The position numbers and the translations under genes are program-made. From Candidatus Fermentithermobacillaceae bacterium (GTDB taxonomy: Bacteria; Bacillota; Sulfobacillia; Fermentithermobacillales; Fermentithermobacillaceae), in the NCBI GenBank assembly GCA_018052475.1, contig JAGPNG010000002.1:62001-126000 (forward strand): a DNA stretch of 64,000 nucleotides. The letters are read 5' to 3'. The notes under the pieces are model-generated. The model was not told the origin of the DNA and did no database searches. It saw nothing but the letters and a program-made list of their open reading frames with translations. Positions 16,777 to 25,661 of this stretch are shown here, one piece after another (position 1 is the first letter of the stretch; each line of letters begins with the position of its first letter).

Positions 16777-18585
16777 TTGTTTCGAAGAATCCTAGCGGCA
16801 GACATTGGCAGTACCACCACAAAAACCGTGCTTTTCGAAAGAAAAGACGACAAGTGGGCACTTGTGGGAAAGACTTCGGTTCCTACAACTGTTGAAGCTC
16901 CCCATCTTGACGTAATGATCGGACTTAAGAGTGCGCTATCTAGGCTGCAAGAGCGCACGGGTGTCCATATTCTAGAAGATTCAAGGCTTCTTATCGGCAT
17001 GGAGGGGGACGCAGGTGTAGACGCTTTGGTAGGCACATCGAGCGCCGGCGGAGGACTGCAGATGGTTGTGGCAGGCTTGGTCAAAGAGCTCACGGCAGAA
17101 TCTGCACACAGGGCAGCTCTTGGAGCAGGCGCTATTGTGGCCGATGTCATTGCGATCGATGATTCGAGAAGCACAATTGAGAAAATAGAGACCGTGAAAC
17201 GGATCAGACCTGACATGATCCTAATAACCGGGGGCACCGACGGTGGGAACATCTCGGAAGTGGCGTCTATTGCGGAAATCGTCGCCATGGGAACGCCGGA
17301 GCCTAGATTTGGCAAGGATTTCAAGCTGCCTGTTATCTTTGCGGGAAATGTTCAGGCGCGTCCCATCATAGAGAGGATTTTTGAAAAGCAGTCCGAGCGT
17401 ATGTACGTTGTCTATACAGACAACATACGACCTGTGCTTGAAAAAGAGGTGCTTGAGCCTGCAAGGAGAGCCATTCACGAATTGTTTCTGGAACATGTGA
17501 TGATGCATGCTCCGGGCTATGCTACGTTAGTTGCGTGGACACAAGGTAATGTGAAGCCCACACCTGTGGCAGTAGGAGATGCGCTAACGTACGTGAGCGA
17601 AATAGCTCAAGGTGACGTCTTGGCTGTTGACGTCGGAGGAGCGACCACCGACGTATTTTCCGTTATCGACGGTGAGTTTTATAGAACGGTATCCGCCAAC
17701 CTGGGCATGTCATATAGCATGGGAAATGTACTGGGTGAAGCAGGTATAGATGCGATCATGAGGTGGTTGCCTGGGAAATGGGATGACGACATTTTGAGGA
17801 ACTGGAATTTCAACAAAATGATAAGGCCGACCACATTACCTCAGACGCTAGAAGAACTCATGCTGGAGCAAGTAGTTTGCAAAGAAGTTCTGCGGCTCTC
17901 AATGAATCACCATAGGATGCTCATTCGCGAGCTCAAAGGAGTACAGCGGCGCCGCACTATCGGTGATATGTTTTACCAGACGCCCGGTGGGGAAACCCGG
18001 GTCGACATGATGAAAGTAAAAGCTATTGTAGGCACAGGCGGCGCTCTTTCCTATGCTCCTCGACGAAATCAGGCCGCTATGATACTCGTAGACGGCTTTC
18101 AACCGGAAGGCATAACCGATCTTTATGTCGACAGCCAGTTCTTGTTGCCGCACATGGGCGCCCTTATGGATATTGACAAAGAAATAGCTGCCCAGATGAT
18201 GATGACTGAATGCTTAATCCCTTTGGGTACTTGTATAGCGCCCATGGGACCGCGCGTCAGTCCAGGTAGTGTCATGGCGCAAGTCAAAATCCGAGGACGC
18301 ACCTATGAAGTGGTTGGAGGAGAGATCACGGTAATCCCTATCGACGATGCGGATGCAACAACCATAGAAGTTATTCCCGGAAGGAACTTTGATGTAGGAG
18401 CAGGTCCGGGTAAGCCCATGACGAAAGAGGCGGTAGGCGGCGTTACAGGCGTTATTCTTGACGGACGAGCTCGCCCCATAGTGTTTCCTGCGGCCAATGG
18501 CTACCAGTATGGAGCTGTAGCACGCTGGTATAGCGAGTTCGATGCTTACCCTGCTGAATTCCTAGATGAATTGACGAGGAGGTGA
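16777..18585 (+). CDS. MutL/GlmL-like ASKHA-fold ATPase (mutase-associated)
   Basis: 602 residues from TTG 16777, behind AAAGGAGGTTG. The opening ADIGSTTTKTVLFE is a phosphate-1 loop and VLAVDVGGATTDVF at about 286-299 a phosphate-2 loop, so this is an actin/Hsp70-like ATPase. DMILITGGTDGGN, GNVQARP and MAQVKIRGRTYEVVGGEI fit the MutL/GlmL family, whose genes usually sit between subunits of adenosylcobalamin-dependent amino-acid mutases and are thought to help repair or chaperone them. No mutase subunit is seen here. The gene overlaps the start region of the next one, so the two are co-translated. Role: possibly a reactivating ATPase for a remote enzyme. Confidence 0.8.
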   Translation: MFRRILAADIGSTTTKTVLFERKDDKWALVGKTSVPTTVEAPHLDVMIGLKSALSRLQERTGVHILEDSRLLIGMEGDAGVDALVGTSSAGGGLQMVVAGLVKELTAESAHRAALGAGAIVADVIAIDDSRSTIEKIETVKRIRPDMILITGGTDGGNISEVASIAEIVAMGTPEPRFGKDFKLPVIFAGNVQARPIIERIFEKQSERMYVVYTDNIRPVLEKEVLEPARRAIHELFLEHVMMHAPGYATLVAWTQGNVKPTPVAVGDALTYVSEIAQGDVLAVDVGGATTDVFSVIDGEFYRTVSANLGMSYSMGNVLGEAGIDAIMRWLPGKWDDDILRNWNFNKMIRPTTLPQTLEELMLEQVVCKEVLRLSMNHHRMLIRELKGVQRRRTIGDMFYQTPGGETRVDMMKVKAIVGTGGALSYAPRRNQAAMILVDGFQPEGITDLYVDSQFLLPHMGALMDIDKEIAAQMMMTECLIPLGTCIAPMGPRVSPGSVMAQVKIRGRTYEVVGGEITVIPIDDADATTIEVIPGRNFDVGAGPGKPMTKEAVGGVTGVILDGRARPIVFPAANGYQYGAVARWYSEFDAYPAEFLDELTRR

Positions 18586-18590
18586 GGCTA

Positions 18591-20015
18591 GTGGCTTTGA
18601 TGTCTACTCTTAAAATACTTGATATAGCAAGAATTGAGAAAGAAAGGAAAATCCCTACACCCGGTGAGGTTATGGTCAAAGTAGGTGATGTTTCGGCCCC
18701 TGACACTATCATTGCCAAGACTGAATTCATAAGAGGAAACCCGTACGTAATTGATCTCAAATCAGAGCTCAAACGTCCGTTAGATATGGATTTGGTCGAT
18801 AGCGTGTTGCTTAAAAAAGAAGGAGATCATGTACAGACAGGTGAGATAGTCGCTAGGTACCAGAAAGATTTTTGGTCTCCTGTCATAGAGGTGAAATCGC
18901 CTTGTGACGGGTTTATAGAACATATCTCAAGATTGAACGGTCAGATAGTCATTCGTGAAGATCCTCGGTCGGCAAGGCCATTGACCATTGTTGCCGCAGC
19001 GTCGCGGTTGTCTGTTCCGGCGCGGCTTCTTCGGATGTTTACAACCGTGAAGGAAGGCGAGTTTGTCAATGAGGGGCAGATAATCGCCGCTGCACCCGGA
19101 GTTGCGTCAGTAGATTTTGTATATGCGCCTATGAGCGGCGTAGTTGAGAAGATCTGCACCCTTACAGGTACTATTACTATTGCTAGGGTGATCAAGCACA
19201 TAGAGGTGCTGGCGCATATCCCGGGAGTAGTTAAGAGCATTGTACCCGACTATGGGGCAGTTGTGGAAACTGTCGGCGCATATATCCAAGGTGTATTTGG
19301 CATAGGGTACGAAGCTTATGGGCAGCTCTTGTTGCTAAGCGATGGGCCAAGGGAACCCATTTTGAGCGAGAGAATGGACAAAGAAGACGTAAAGGGTAAG
19401 GTCTTGGTGGGTGGTTCTTACGCAAGTGATGAAGTGGTTAGAAAAGCAAAGGAGAAAGGAGCTGCAGGTCTCATTATCGGCGGGGTAGACCAAAAGAGTC
19501 TGGTTTCTGTCCTCGGTAAAGAAATGTCTGCCGGTATCACAGGCTACGAAGAGTCAGATTTTACAATCATCATGCTAGAGGGGTTTGGAGAACTTCCCAT
19601 GAACGAACAGGCTTGGGATATCCTATCAAGCCGTGAAGGCAAGATTGCTTGCATAAACGGTACAACTCAGATAAGGGCAGGCGTAATAAGGCCGGAGATC
19701 GTGATCCCTGCTGACGATTTTGAAAAGTTGCTTAGCGACCCGTCTATCGACCAAATTCCTGTCGTGTCAGCATCTCAGTACGTCGAGTCCTCATCACATG
19801 TCATGTTTGCAGAAATCGAAAAAGGTGGGAGAGTAAGGTGCATAAGGCCCCCGTATTTCGGGATGTGGGGCTTCGTAGAAGACATAAGCCCAATGCCTGA
19901 ACAGGTTGAATCTGAGATTACTACAGAAGTAGCCGTGGTTAGGTTAGACGACGGGCGCCTTGTGAAAGTGCCTCAGGCTAATCTCGAGGTTTTTCCTAAT
20001 AGATCTCGGGAGTGA
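18591..20015 (+). CDS. uncharacterised barrel-sandwich (lipoyl-like) protein with KOW-like end
   Basis: About 474 residues; GTG 18591 with AGGAGGTGAG seven bases upstream is the best start. Three lipoyl/biotinyl-like hairpin segments can be read: GDHVQTGEIVARY...SPCDGFIEHI, EGEFVNEGQIIAA...APMSGVVEKI and HIPGVVKSIVPDYGAVVET. The last resembles RnfC-type sandwich domains. A Rossmann-like part follows (KVLVGGSYASDEVV...GAAGLIIGGVD). The end (GMWGFVEDI...VVRLDDGRLVKVPQANLEVF) resembles a KOW/NusG-like beta barrel. No conserved biotinylation Lys motif (MKM) is visible. It probably forms one unit with the upstream ATPase. Function unknown. Confidence 0.7.
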   Translation: MALMSTLKILDIARIEKERKIPTPGEVMVKVGDVSAPDTIIAKTEFIRGNPYVIDLKSELKRPLDMDLVDSVLLKKEGDHVQTGEIVARYQKDFWSPVIEVKSPCDGFIEHISRLNGQIVIREDPRSARPLTIVAAASRLSVPARLLRMFTTVKEGEFVNEGQIIAAAPGVASVDFVYAPMSGVVEKICTLTGTITIARVIKHIEVLAHIPGVVKSIVPDYGAVVETVGAYIQGVFGIGYEAYGQLLLLSDGPREPILSERMDKEDVKGKVLVGGSYASDEVVRKAKEKGAAGLIIGGVDQKSLVSVLGKEMSAGITGYEESDFTIIMLEGFGELPMNEQAWDILSSREGKIACINGTTQIRAGVIRPEIVIPADDFEKLLSDPSIDQIPVVSASQYVESSSHVMFAEIEKGGRVRCIRPPYFGMWGFVEDISPMPEQVESEITTEVAVVRLDDGRLVKVPQANLEVFPNRSRE

Positions 20016-20019
20016 AGCT

Positions 20020-20298
20020 ATGCGGATTAGAGGTTTTTTCAAACGCCAGCCTCCCATCTGGGAAACGCCTGAATGGGACGATATGTCGTGGGATGAGAAG
20101 ATGGCTCTTTGGGAAAGGCACAAAAAGATAAACTTCGTTCTGGGATGTATATTTGTGTGTTCTTTTCTGGGGAGCCTTGCATGGTATGTTAGAGGTGAGG
20201 TCAAAGGAACAGCAGGTGCCTATGACCTCATCATAGCAATTGGCGTTGTCTTAGTCATGGGACTCTGCCTGTATTTGGCCAGAAACCTAATGGACTAA
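20020..20298 (+). CDS. small two-span membrane protein of the MutL-like trio
   Basis: 92 residues, four bases after the preceding stop, ATG 20020. A Trp-rich cytosolic N-terminus (PPIWETPEWDDMSWDEKMALWERH) precedes two membrane helices at about 40-59 and 68-87. I recognise no named family. The tight spacing makes it the third gene of the trio and suggests that the ATPase/sandwich pair works at the membrane. Confidence 0.7.
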   Translation: MRIRGFFKRQPPIWETPEWDDMSWDEKMALWERHKKINFVLGCIFVCSFLGSLAWYVRGEVKGTAGAYDLIIAIGVVLVMGLCLYLARNLMD

Positions 20299-20321
20299 TA
20301 TAGCAGAAGTGAATCCCATGC

Positions 20322-20534
20322 TTAGGCAGCTGGTCCTTGGATTTCAGGAGCCTCCGGTATTATGATTGATGCTATAAAATAGACTATGACAAAAGGTATT
20401 ATGCCAGAGACAAGCATCAATAGCGCGGCTGCCAGGCGTACGAGTGTTTCGTCTATACCGAAGTATTCCGCTATTCCTCCACAAATCCCAGATATCATTC
20501 TATTTGTCCGGGAGCGGTACAGTTTCTTCTTCAT
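20322..20534 (-). CDS. PspC domain protein
   Basis: 70 residues, ATG at 20534 with AAGGAGGGTG upstream. YRSRTNRMISGICGGIAEYFGID is the PspC signature, followed by one or two membrane segments (about 33-58). Bacterial PspC proteins sit in the membrane and sense or respond to envelope stress. No other psp gene is nearby. It is convergent with the trio, with 23 bases between stops. Confidence 0.9.
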   Translation of the reverse strand: MKKKLYRSRTNRMISGICGGIAEYFGIDETLVRLAAALLMLVSGIIPFVIVYFIASIIIPEAPEIQGPAA

Positions 20535-20681
20535 GTGGCACCCTCCTTAATGGATTTGCCTATTACTGTTTTGTAATACGGATGGGTTGCGATTATGTAA
20601 CGGCCAAAGTGGGCATCGCTTGCATGTTTCGCTATATATTTTAGGTGAAAAGCGTGTTTTGTAAAGTCTTGCCTAAATTGT

Positions 20682-20710
20682 TTGACAATTTGATAGTTGG
20701 TTAATATGTT
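20682..20710 (+). promoter_or_regulatory. sigma-A promoter for the hpt-pur operon
   Basis: Perfect TTGACA (20682-20687), 17-base spacer, TATGTT (20705-20710, 4 of 6). It lies 63 bases before hpt. I see no purine riboswitch or PurBox in the leader. Confidence 0.65.
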
Positions 20711-20772
20711 ATTGCACAAAGAAGATCGTGATGATAGATTGGAGGCGAGAAAGTTCCTAAGGAGGTGAGCAT

Positions 20773-21300
20773 GTGGTAGGAGAAGACATCGATGTGCTTA
20801 TCAGCCAAGAGGAGATAAGAAAAAGGGTGAAGGAAATGGCTCTTGAGATATCCCGCGACTACTCGGGGAAAGATCTCCTCATGGTGGGCATATTGAAAGG
20901 GAGTTTTGTGTTTTTGGCAGATCTGCTAAGGAGTCTAGAGCAGGACGCCGCCGTGGACTTCATGGGGACCGTAAGTTACGGGGTATCTACTGAGTCTTCA
21001 GGAGAAGTAAGGATTACTAAAGACCTTGAACAAAGTGTGTCAGGTAGACATGTGCTTCTTGTAGAAGATATCGTTGACACAGGCTTGACCCTCAGGTACC
21101 TCTTAGACACCCTCAAGACTAGACAACCGGCAAGTCTCAAGGTTTGTGCCCTCCTCGACAAGCCCGCTCGCAGAAGGACCAGAGTGAATTTGGACTACTA
21201 TGGTTTTATAATTCCCAACGTTTTTGTGGTAGGTTACGGACTAGACTATGGTGAGAAATATCGTGGGCTGCCCTATGTAGGCGTTCTCAAGAATCCATAG
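20773..21300 (+). CDS. hpt: hypoxanthine phosphoribosyltransferase
   Basis: 175 residues, GTG 20773 with AAGGAGGTGAG upstream (the overlapping ATG is followed by a stop). MVGILKGSFVFLADLLR, the PRPP loop VLLVEDIVDTGLTL at about 95-108 and VGYGLDYGEKYRGLPYVGVL near the end are typical of bacterial HPRT. It makes IMP/GMP from hypoxanthine/guanine and PRPP. It heads a purine operon: a purine permease follows at once, then de novo genes. Confidence 0.95.
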   Translation: MVGEDIDVLISQEEIRKRVKEMALEISRDYSGKDLLMVGILKGSFVFLADLLRSLEQDAAVDFMGTVSYGVSTESSGEVRITKDLEQSVSGRHVLLVEDIVDTGLTLRYLLDTLKTRQPASLKVCALLDKPARRRTRVNLDYYGFIIPNVFVVGYGLDYGEKYRGLPYVGVLKNP

Positions 21301-21355
21301 TCTATGATATGGCATCAAATGATAATTAGTGGTGCTAAAGAAGGGGGAGGAATTG

Positions 21356-22645
21356 TTGCTAGAAAGAATGTTCAAACTCAAAGAGAATGGTACTGACGTA
21401 AAGACTGAGGTTATTGCAGGACTTACAACGTTTATGACCATGGCATACATCATTTTCGTAAACCCGGATATTCTAAGCGCCGCAGGCATGCCATTTGGCG
21501 CGGTTATGACCGCAACCGTTCTATCGGCAGGGATCACAACAATTCTGGCTGGTCTGATTGCCAACTACCCGTATGCTTTGGCAAGTGGGATGGGCTTAAA
21601 CGCATTCTTCGCGTTTGTCGTTTCGGCTCAAGCCGGTTGGCAGGTAGCGCTAGGGGCAGTGTTTTTGTCTGGGGTTGTGTTTTTGATCCTTGCACTGACG
21701 GGTGCAATTAACGTGATAGATGCTTCTATTCCGAAGACCATAAAGCAGGCGGTAGGTGTAGGAATAGGATTGTTCATCGCATTCATAGGGGTGAAAAACG
21801 CCGGCATAATTACCTCCGATGCTGCTACGATACTTACAAGAGGCGATTTGTCTGTGCGCGGACCGGCTCTCGCCTTAATAGGACTCATGATTACCGCAAT
21901 TCTCATGGCGAGGAATGTAAGAGGTGCAATTCTCATCGGGATATTCGTAACTACCCTAATCGGGATTCCTATGGGAGTCACGCACATTGAAGGCAGCATA
22001 ATAGGGAAACCGGAATCAATAGCCCCTATTTTCGGCAAGATGGATATTAAAGGAGCTCTTGACCTTGGTTTCATGACGATATTCAGTTTTTGGTTTGTAG
22101 ACGTATTCGACACCGTAGGGACTTTGATGGGTACTGCGGCGAGAGCCAATATGCTCGACGAAAAAGGTCAGCTTCCCCGCATAAGACAAATGATGACGGT
22201 TGATGCTATAGGCACGTGCCTCGGCGCACTCCTAGGAACAAGTACCGTGACTACATATGTTGAATCAAGCGCCGGTATCGCCGAAGGTGGCAGAACCGGG
22301 CTCACCGCAATCGTAGTGGGCGTTCTTTTCTTGGTGAGTTTGGTTTTTGCACCCTTGGCCGGTATGATTCCTACCGAAGCCACAGCTCCCGCACTTATTA
22401 TCGTCGGCGTGCTCATGATGCTTCCCGTGAGGGAGATTGACTGGTCCGACTTTTCAGAAGCTTTTCCGGCATTTATGACTATAGCGATGATGCCTTTTGC
22501 GTTTTCAATTTCGGACGGTATTTCCGCAGGATTCATCAGCTACGTGGTTGTTAAGGTCTTTTCTGGGAAAGCCAAGGATATACATTGGTTGGTCTACCTA
22601 TTGGGTTTGATTTCAATAGTCCACTTGATCCCCGGGTTGTTCTAG
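21356..22645 (+). CDS. NCS2/AzgA-type purine permease
   Basis: 429 residues. TTG 21356 gives MLERMFKLKENGT, matching the common family start, with GGGGGAGG five bases upstream. VKTEVIAGLTTFMTMAYIIFVNP and YALASGMGLNAFFAF are the family hallmarks, and about 12 membrane spans can be drawn. These proton symporters import adenine, guanine or hypoxanthine. It lies between hpt and purE, so uptake, salvage and synthesis are jointly expressed. Confidence 0.93.
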   Translation: MLERMFKLKENGTDVKTEVIAGLTTFMTMAYIIFVNPDILSAAGMPFGAVMTATVLSAGITTILAGLIANYPYALASGMGLNAFFAFVVSAQAGWQVALGAVFLSGVVFLILALTGAINVIDASIPKTIKQAVGVGIGLFIAFIGVKNAGIITSDAATILTRGDLSVRGPALALIGLMITAILMARNVRGAILIGIFVTTLIGIPMGVTHIEGSIIGKPESIAPIFGKMDIKGALDLGFMTIFSFWFVDVFDTVGTLMGTAARANMLDEKGQLPRIRQMMTVDAIGTCLGALLGTSTVTTYVESSAGIAEGGRTGLTAIVVGVLFLVSLVFAPLAGMIPTEATAPALIIVGVLMMLPVREIDWSDFSEAFPAFMTIAMMPFAFSISDGISAGFISYVVVKVFSGKAKDIHWLVYLLGLISIVHLIPGLF

Positions 22646-22692
22646 GGAGATTTGGTTGTGTATTTTGTATTGCCGTAGGGGGCGTATTGCTA

Positions 22693-23214
22693 ATGAGCAA
22701 AGAGGAGAAGATTCGTATTGGTGTAGTCTTGGGTTCTGCGAGCGATGTGGGCAGAGTTAGGGACCTGTTTCAAATACTAGATGATTTTGAAGTTAGGTAC
22801 GAACTTGCGATTATATCAGCCCATAGGACGCATGCCTTGCTTGAAGAGTACGCCCATTCGGCGATCTCAAGGGGCATTGAGGTTATCATAGCGGCCGCAG
22901 GTCTATCGGCCGCTCTTCCCGGTGTACTTGCATCGCTTGTAGATATCCCAGTTATCGGTATTCCCGTGAGCGCGGGGACCTTAGGCGGAATGGACGCTCT
23001 TTTATCAATTGCTCAGATGCCGCCGGGGGTTCCTGTAGCAGCTGTCGGGATTGATGCGTCGAGAAACGCAGGTCTCTTGGCCTTAAGGATCCTTGGTCTT
23101 AACGATGGGGACCTGGCGGAAAAGCTGCGTCAATACAAAAAGGATATGGCTGACGATATATCTCACAAATCACTTAACCTAAAGAAAGAAGGATACCCGA
23201 TATGGGAGATCTGA
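22693..23214 (+). CDS. purE: N5-CAIR mutase PurE, atypical sequence
   Basis: 173 residues from ATG 22693. Upstream in-frame codons overlap the permease end and are unlikely to be used. VVLGSASDVGRV and IISAHRTH match the substrate loops of class I PurE (GSxSD, SAHRTP). In place of the usual AGGAAHLPG the third loop reads AGLSAALPGVLAS, followed by GTLGGMDALLSIAQMPPGVPVAAVGID, a version I associate with archaeal and some Clostridial PurE. It interconverts N5-CAIR/AIR and CAIR in IMP synthesis. No purK follows. It overlaps purF by 13 bases. Confidence 0.88.
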   Translation: MSKEEKIRIGVVLGSASDVGRVRDLFQILDDFEVRYELAIISAHRTHALLEEYAHSAISRGIEVIIAAAGLSAALPGVLASLVDIPVIGIPVSAGTLGGMDALLSIAQMPPGVPVAAVGIDASRNAGLLALRILGLNDGDLAEKLRQYKKDMADDISHKSLNLKKEGYPIWEI

Positions 23215-24611
23215 GCGAAAACGGAATATCGGAAAAGTGCGGAGTATTTGCTGTAGTTGGCCACCCTGATGCATCGCTCATGTGCTACTACGGTCTTTAC
23301 GCCCTTCAGCACAGGGGACAGGAATCCGCAGGCATTGCCGTTAGCGACGGAACCAGGATCCGTACTGAAAAGGGGACAGGTTTGGTTTCTGAAGTTTTTT
23401 CTAAAGAAGACATACTAGGTATGGTGGGTAGTGCGGCTCTTGGGCACGTGAGATATTCGACTGCAGGCGAGGGTGGAATCGAAGACTCTCAGCCTATAAC
23501 TGTTAAAATGTGGCAGGGCCAAATGTCTTTCGCGCATAATGGCAACTTGGTAAATGCCAGAAAGATACGGGCCGAACTTGAGCGTGAGGGTTCTATTTTT
23601 CAGACCACTTCTGATTGTGAAGTAATACCTCACCTTATGGCGAGGAGCAATGAGACCGATCCGTTCAAGGCTTTTACCAGCATATTGCCATACATCAAAG
23701 GGGCTTATTCGTTATGCATCCTTACGTCGAACGGTGTAATCGCAGCAAAAGATCCCAATGGTTTTAGACCACTGTGTCTAGGGCGATTGGACGACGCATA
23801 TATTGTATGTTCTGAGACGTGCGCACTAGATGCGGTTGGTGCCGAGTTTCTTCGCGAACTAGAGCCTGGGGAAGCGATATTCATCGATTCTTCTTGCGGA
23901 AGGATCGAGTCCTACCGCAGAAATCCACTAGATATTCAGCCGTCTTTATGCGCTTTTGAGTTTATCTACTTTGCACGACCTGATTCGGATATCTATGGGT
24001 TGAATGTGCATGCGGCACGAAAGGCGCTTGGACGTAGGTTAGCCGAAAAGGATTCTTGCAGCGCAGATCTTGTTACCGGAATTCCTGACTCATCGATTTC
24101 TGCTGCTACGGGTTACGCGGAAGAGGCGGGGATACCCTACGAAATCGGGCTTGTAAAGAACAGATACATCGGCAGGACTTTTATTACTCCAGGACAGTCC
24201 ATGAGGGAATTAGGGGTAAAGATAAAGCTCAATCCTTTAAGGAGAGTTATTTCCGGAAAGCGCGTCGTTATGGTTGACGATTCTATAGTGAGAGGAACAA
24301 CGTCCAAGTATATCGTGAACCTCTTTAGAGCGGCAGGAGCCAAAGAAGTACACGTTCGAATTAGTTCTCCGCCATATAGATTTCCTTGTTACTATGGCAT
24401 AGACACTTCCTCAAAAGGCGAACTGATAGCCGCAGGAAGAAGCGAAGAAGAGGTTCGAGCGGCTATTGGCGCGGATAGTCTTAGATTTTTGGAAATCCAA
24501 GACCTAGAGGATCTATTGGGTGCAAAGGTAGGCAACGTCTGCACGGCTTGTTTTACGGGTCAGTACCCGGTTTTTGTCGAAGATATGGCAAGGCCTGGCA
24601 GGATTGAGTGA
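23202..24611 (+). CDS. purF: amidophosphoribosyltransferase
   Basis: 469 residues, ATG 23202 inside the end of purE. A 12-residue propeptide precedes Cys13 (CGVFAVVGH), the glutaminase nucleophile after processing. ALQHRGQESAGI and the PRPP loop VVMVDDSIVRGTT are intact. CAFEFIYFARPDS, the Cys of RFPCYYGID and the GNVCTACFTG pair supply the ligands expected for the oxygen-sensitive [4Fe-4S] cluster of Bacillus-type PurF. It catalyses the committed step of purine synthesis. Confidence 0.97.
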   Translation: MGDLSENGISEKCGVFAVVGHPDASLMCYYGLYALQHRGQESAGIAVSDGTRIRTEKGTGLVSEVFSKEDILGMVGSAALGHVRYSTAGEGGIEDSQPITVKMWQGQMSFAHNGNLVNARKIRAELEREGSIFQTTSDCEVIPHLMARSNETDPFKAFTSILPYIKGAYSLCILTSNGVIAAKDPNGFRPLCLGRLDDAYIVCSETCALDAVGAEFLRELEPGEAIFIDSSCGRIESYRRNPLDIQPSLCAFEFIYFARPDSDIYGLNVHAARKALGRRLAEKDSCSADLVTGIPDSSISAATGYAEEAGIPYEIGLVKNRYIGRTFITPGQSMRELGVKIKLNPLRRVISGKRVVMVDDSIVRGTTSKYIVNLFRAAGAKEVHVRISSPPYRFPCYYGIDTSSKGELIAAGRSEEEVRAAIGADSLRFLEIQDLEDLLGAKVGNVCTACFTGQYPVFVEDMARPGRIE

Positions 24612-24644
24612 CTAAAATCATACGCAACTAGGAGCTGAGAAGCG

Positions 24645-25661
24645 ATGACCTTGGGCAGATCGGACGAATACAAGAAAGCCGGAGTTAATATCGATGCGGC
24701 ATCGGAATGGGTTCTGAGGATAAAGGAACTTGCCGCACGATCTCACAGCGATGCGGTTTTGTCTGGAATCGGGGGGTTCTCAGGGCTCTACTCTATGAAG
24801 GAGTTTGGTTCTGAAAACTTGGTTTTGGCAGCCGGAAGTGACGGTGTCGGCACAAAAGTGATTGTCGCTCAAATGATGGGTAAAAACGACACAGTAGGCA
24901 TAGACTTGGTTGCGATGAACGTGGATGATGTGGTTACTTCGGGAGCAAAACCCTTATTCTTCTTAGACTATATATCCGGCGCGAGTCTGAGCCCCAAGGT
25001 AGTTGAAGACATAGTTTCAGGTGTTGTAGAAGGATGTGTTCGTGCCGGGTGTGCTTTGCTCGGAGGCGAGACGGCGCAAATGCCCGATCTCTATAGCCCC
25101 GGGGAGTACGACCTCGCAGGGTTTTGTGTGGGAGCAGTCATGAGAAGCGAAATCATAGACGGAAAGAGCATAAGAAAGGGAGATGTACTTTTAGGACTTG
25201 GTTCTACCGGGCTGCATTCGAATGGATATACTCTTGCTCGCAGAGTTTTCTTGGAAACGGCAGGTTGGCAAATTGATAGGTATGTCGAAGAATTTGGAAG
25301 AACTTTGGGTGAAGAGCTTCTTGAACCTACCAGGATATACGCGCCCTTCATTTTGAAGTTGAAAGAAGCCGTCCCCTTAAAGGGCATTGTGCATGTAACC
25401 GGTGGGGGGCTGATTGAAAACGTTCCGCGAATAATGCCTGAAGGTCTCAAAATGAGACTCTCTAAGGACTGGGAGATTCCACGCGTGTTCGAACTGCTTC
25501 AGGAACTAGGCGGTATTCCTTCCGATGAAATGTATCGGGTGTTTAACATGGGAGTGGGTATGGTCGTTGTAGTTCAAGAGACTGACGCGGACAGAGTCAT
25601 TTCTATGAGCAAAGAATCGCAAATTCCGTGTTTTGTGGTAGGTGACATAGATGAAAGATGA
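24645..25661 (+). CDS. purM: phosphoribosylformylglycinamidine cyclo-ligase
   Basis: 338 residues, ATG 24645. YKKAGVNIDAA, the ATP loop LAAGSDGVGTKVIVA, DLVAMNVDDVVTSGAKPLFFLDYI and LLGGETAQMPDLY are the PurM signatures. It closes FGAM to AIR using ATP. Its substrate FGAM would come from PurL, which is not in this cluster. The 3' end overlaps purN by 11 bases. Confidence 0.97.
   Translation: MTLGRSDEYKKAGVNIDAASEWVLRIKELAARSHSDAVLSGIGGFSGLYSMKEFGSENLVLAAGSDGVGTKVIVAQMMGKNDTVGIDLVAMNVDDVVTSGAKPLFFLDYISGASLSPKVVEDIVSGVVEGCVRAGCALLGGETAQMPDLYSPGEYDLAGFCVGAVMRSEIIDGKSIRKGDVLLGLGSTGLHSNGYTLARRVFLETAGWQIDRYVEEFGRTLGEELLEPTRIYAPFILKLKEAVPLKGIVHVTGGGLIENVPRIMPEGLKMRLSKDWEIPRVFELLQELGGIPSDEMYRVFNMGVGMVVVVQETDADRVISMSKESQIPCFVVGDIDER

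Noticed and set aside
20535-20772. Possible purine riboswitch before hpt
   Set aside because: The conserved core of purine riboswitches could not be found; a standard TTGACA promoter explains the region.
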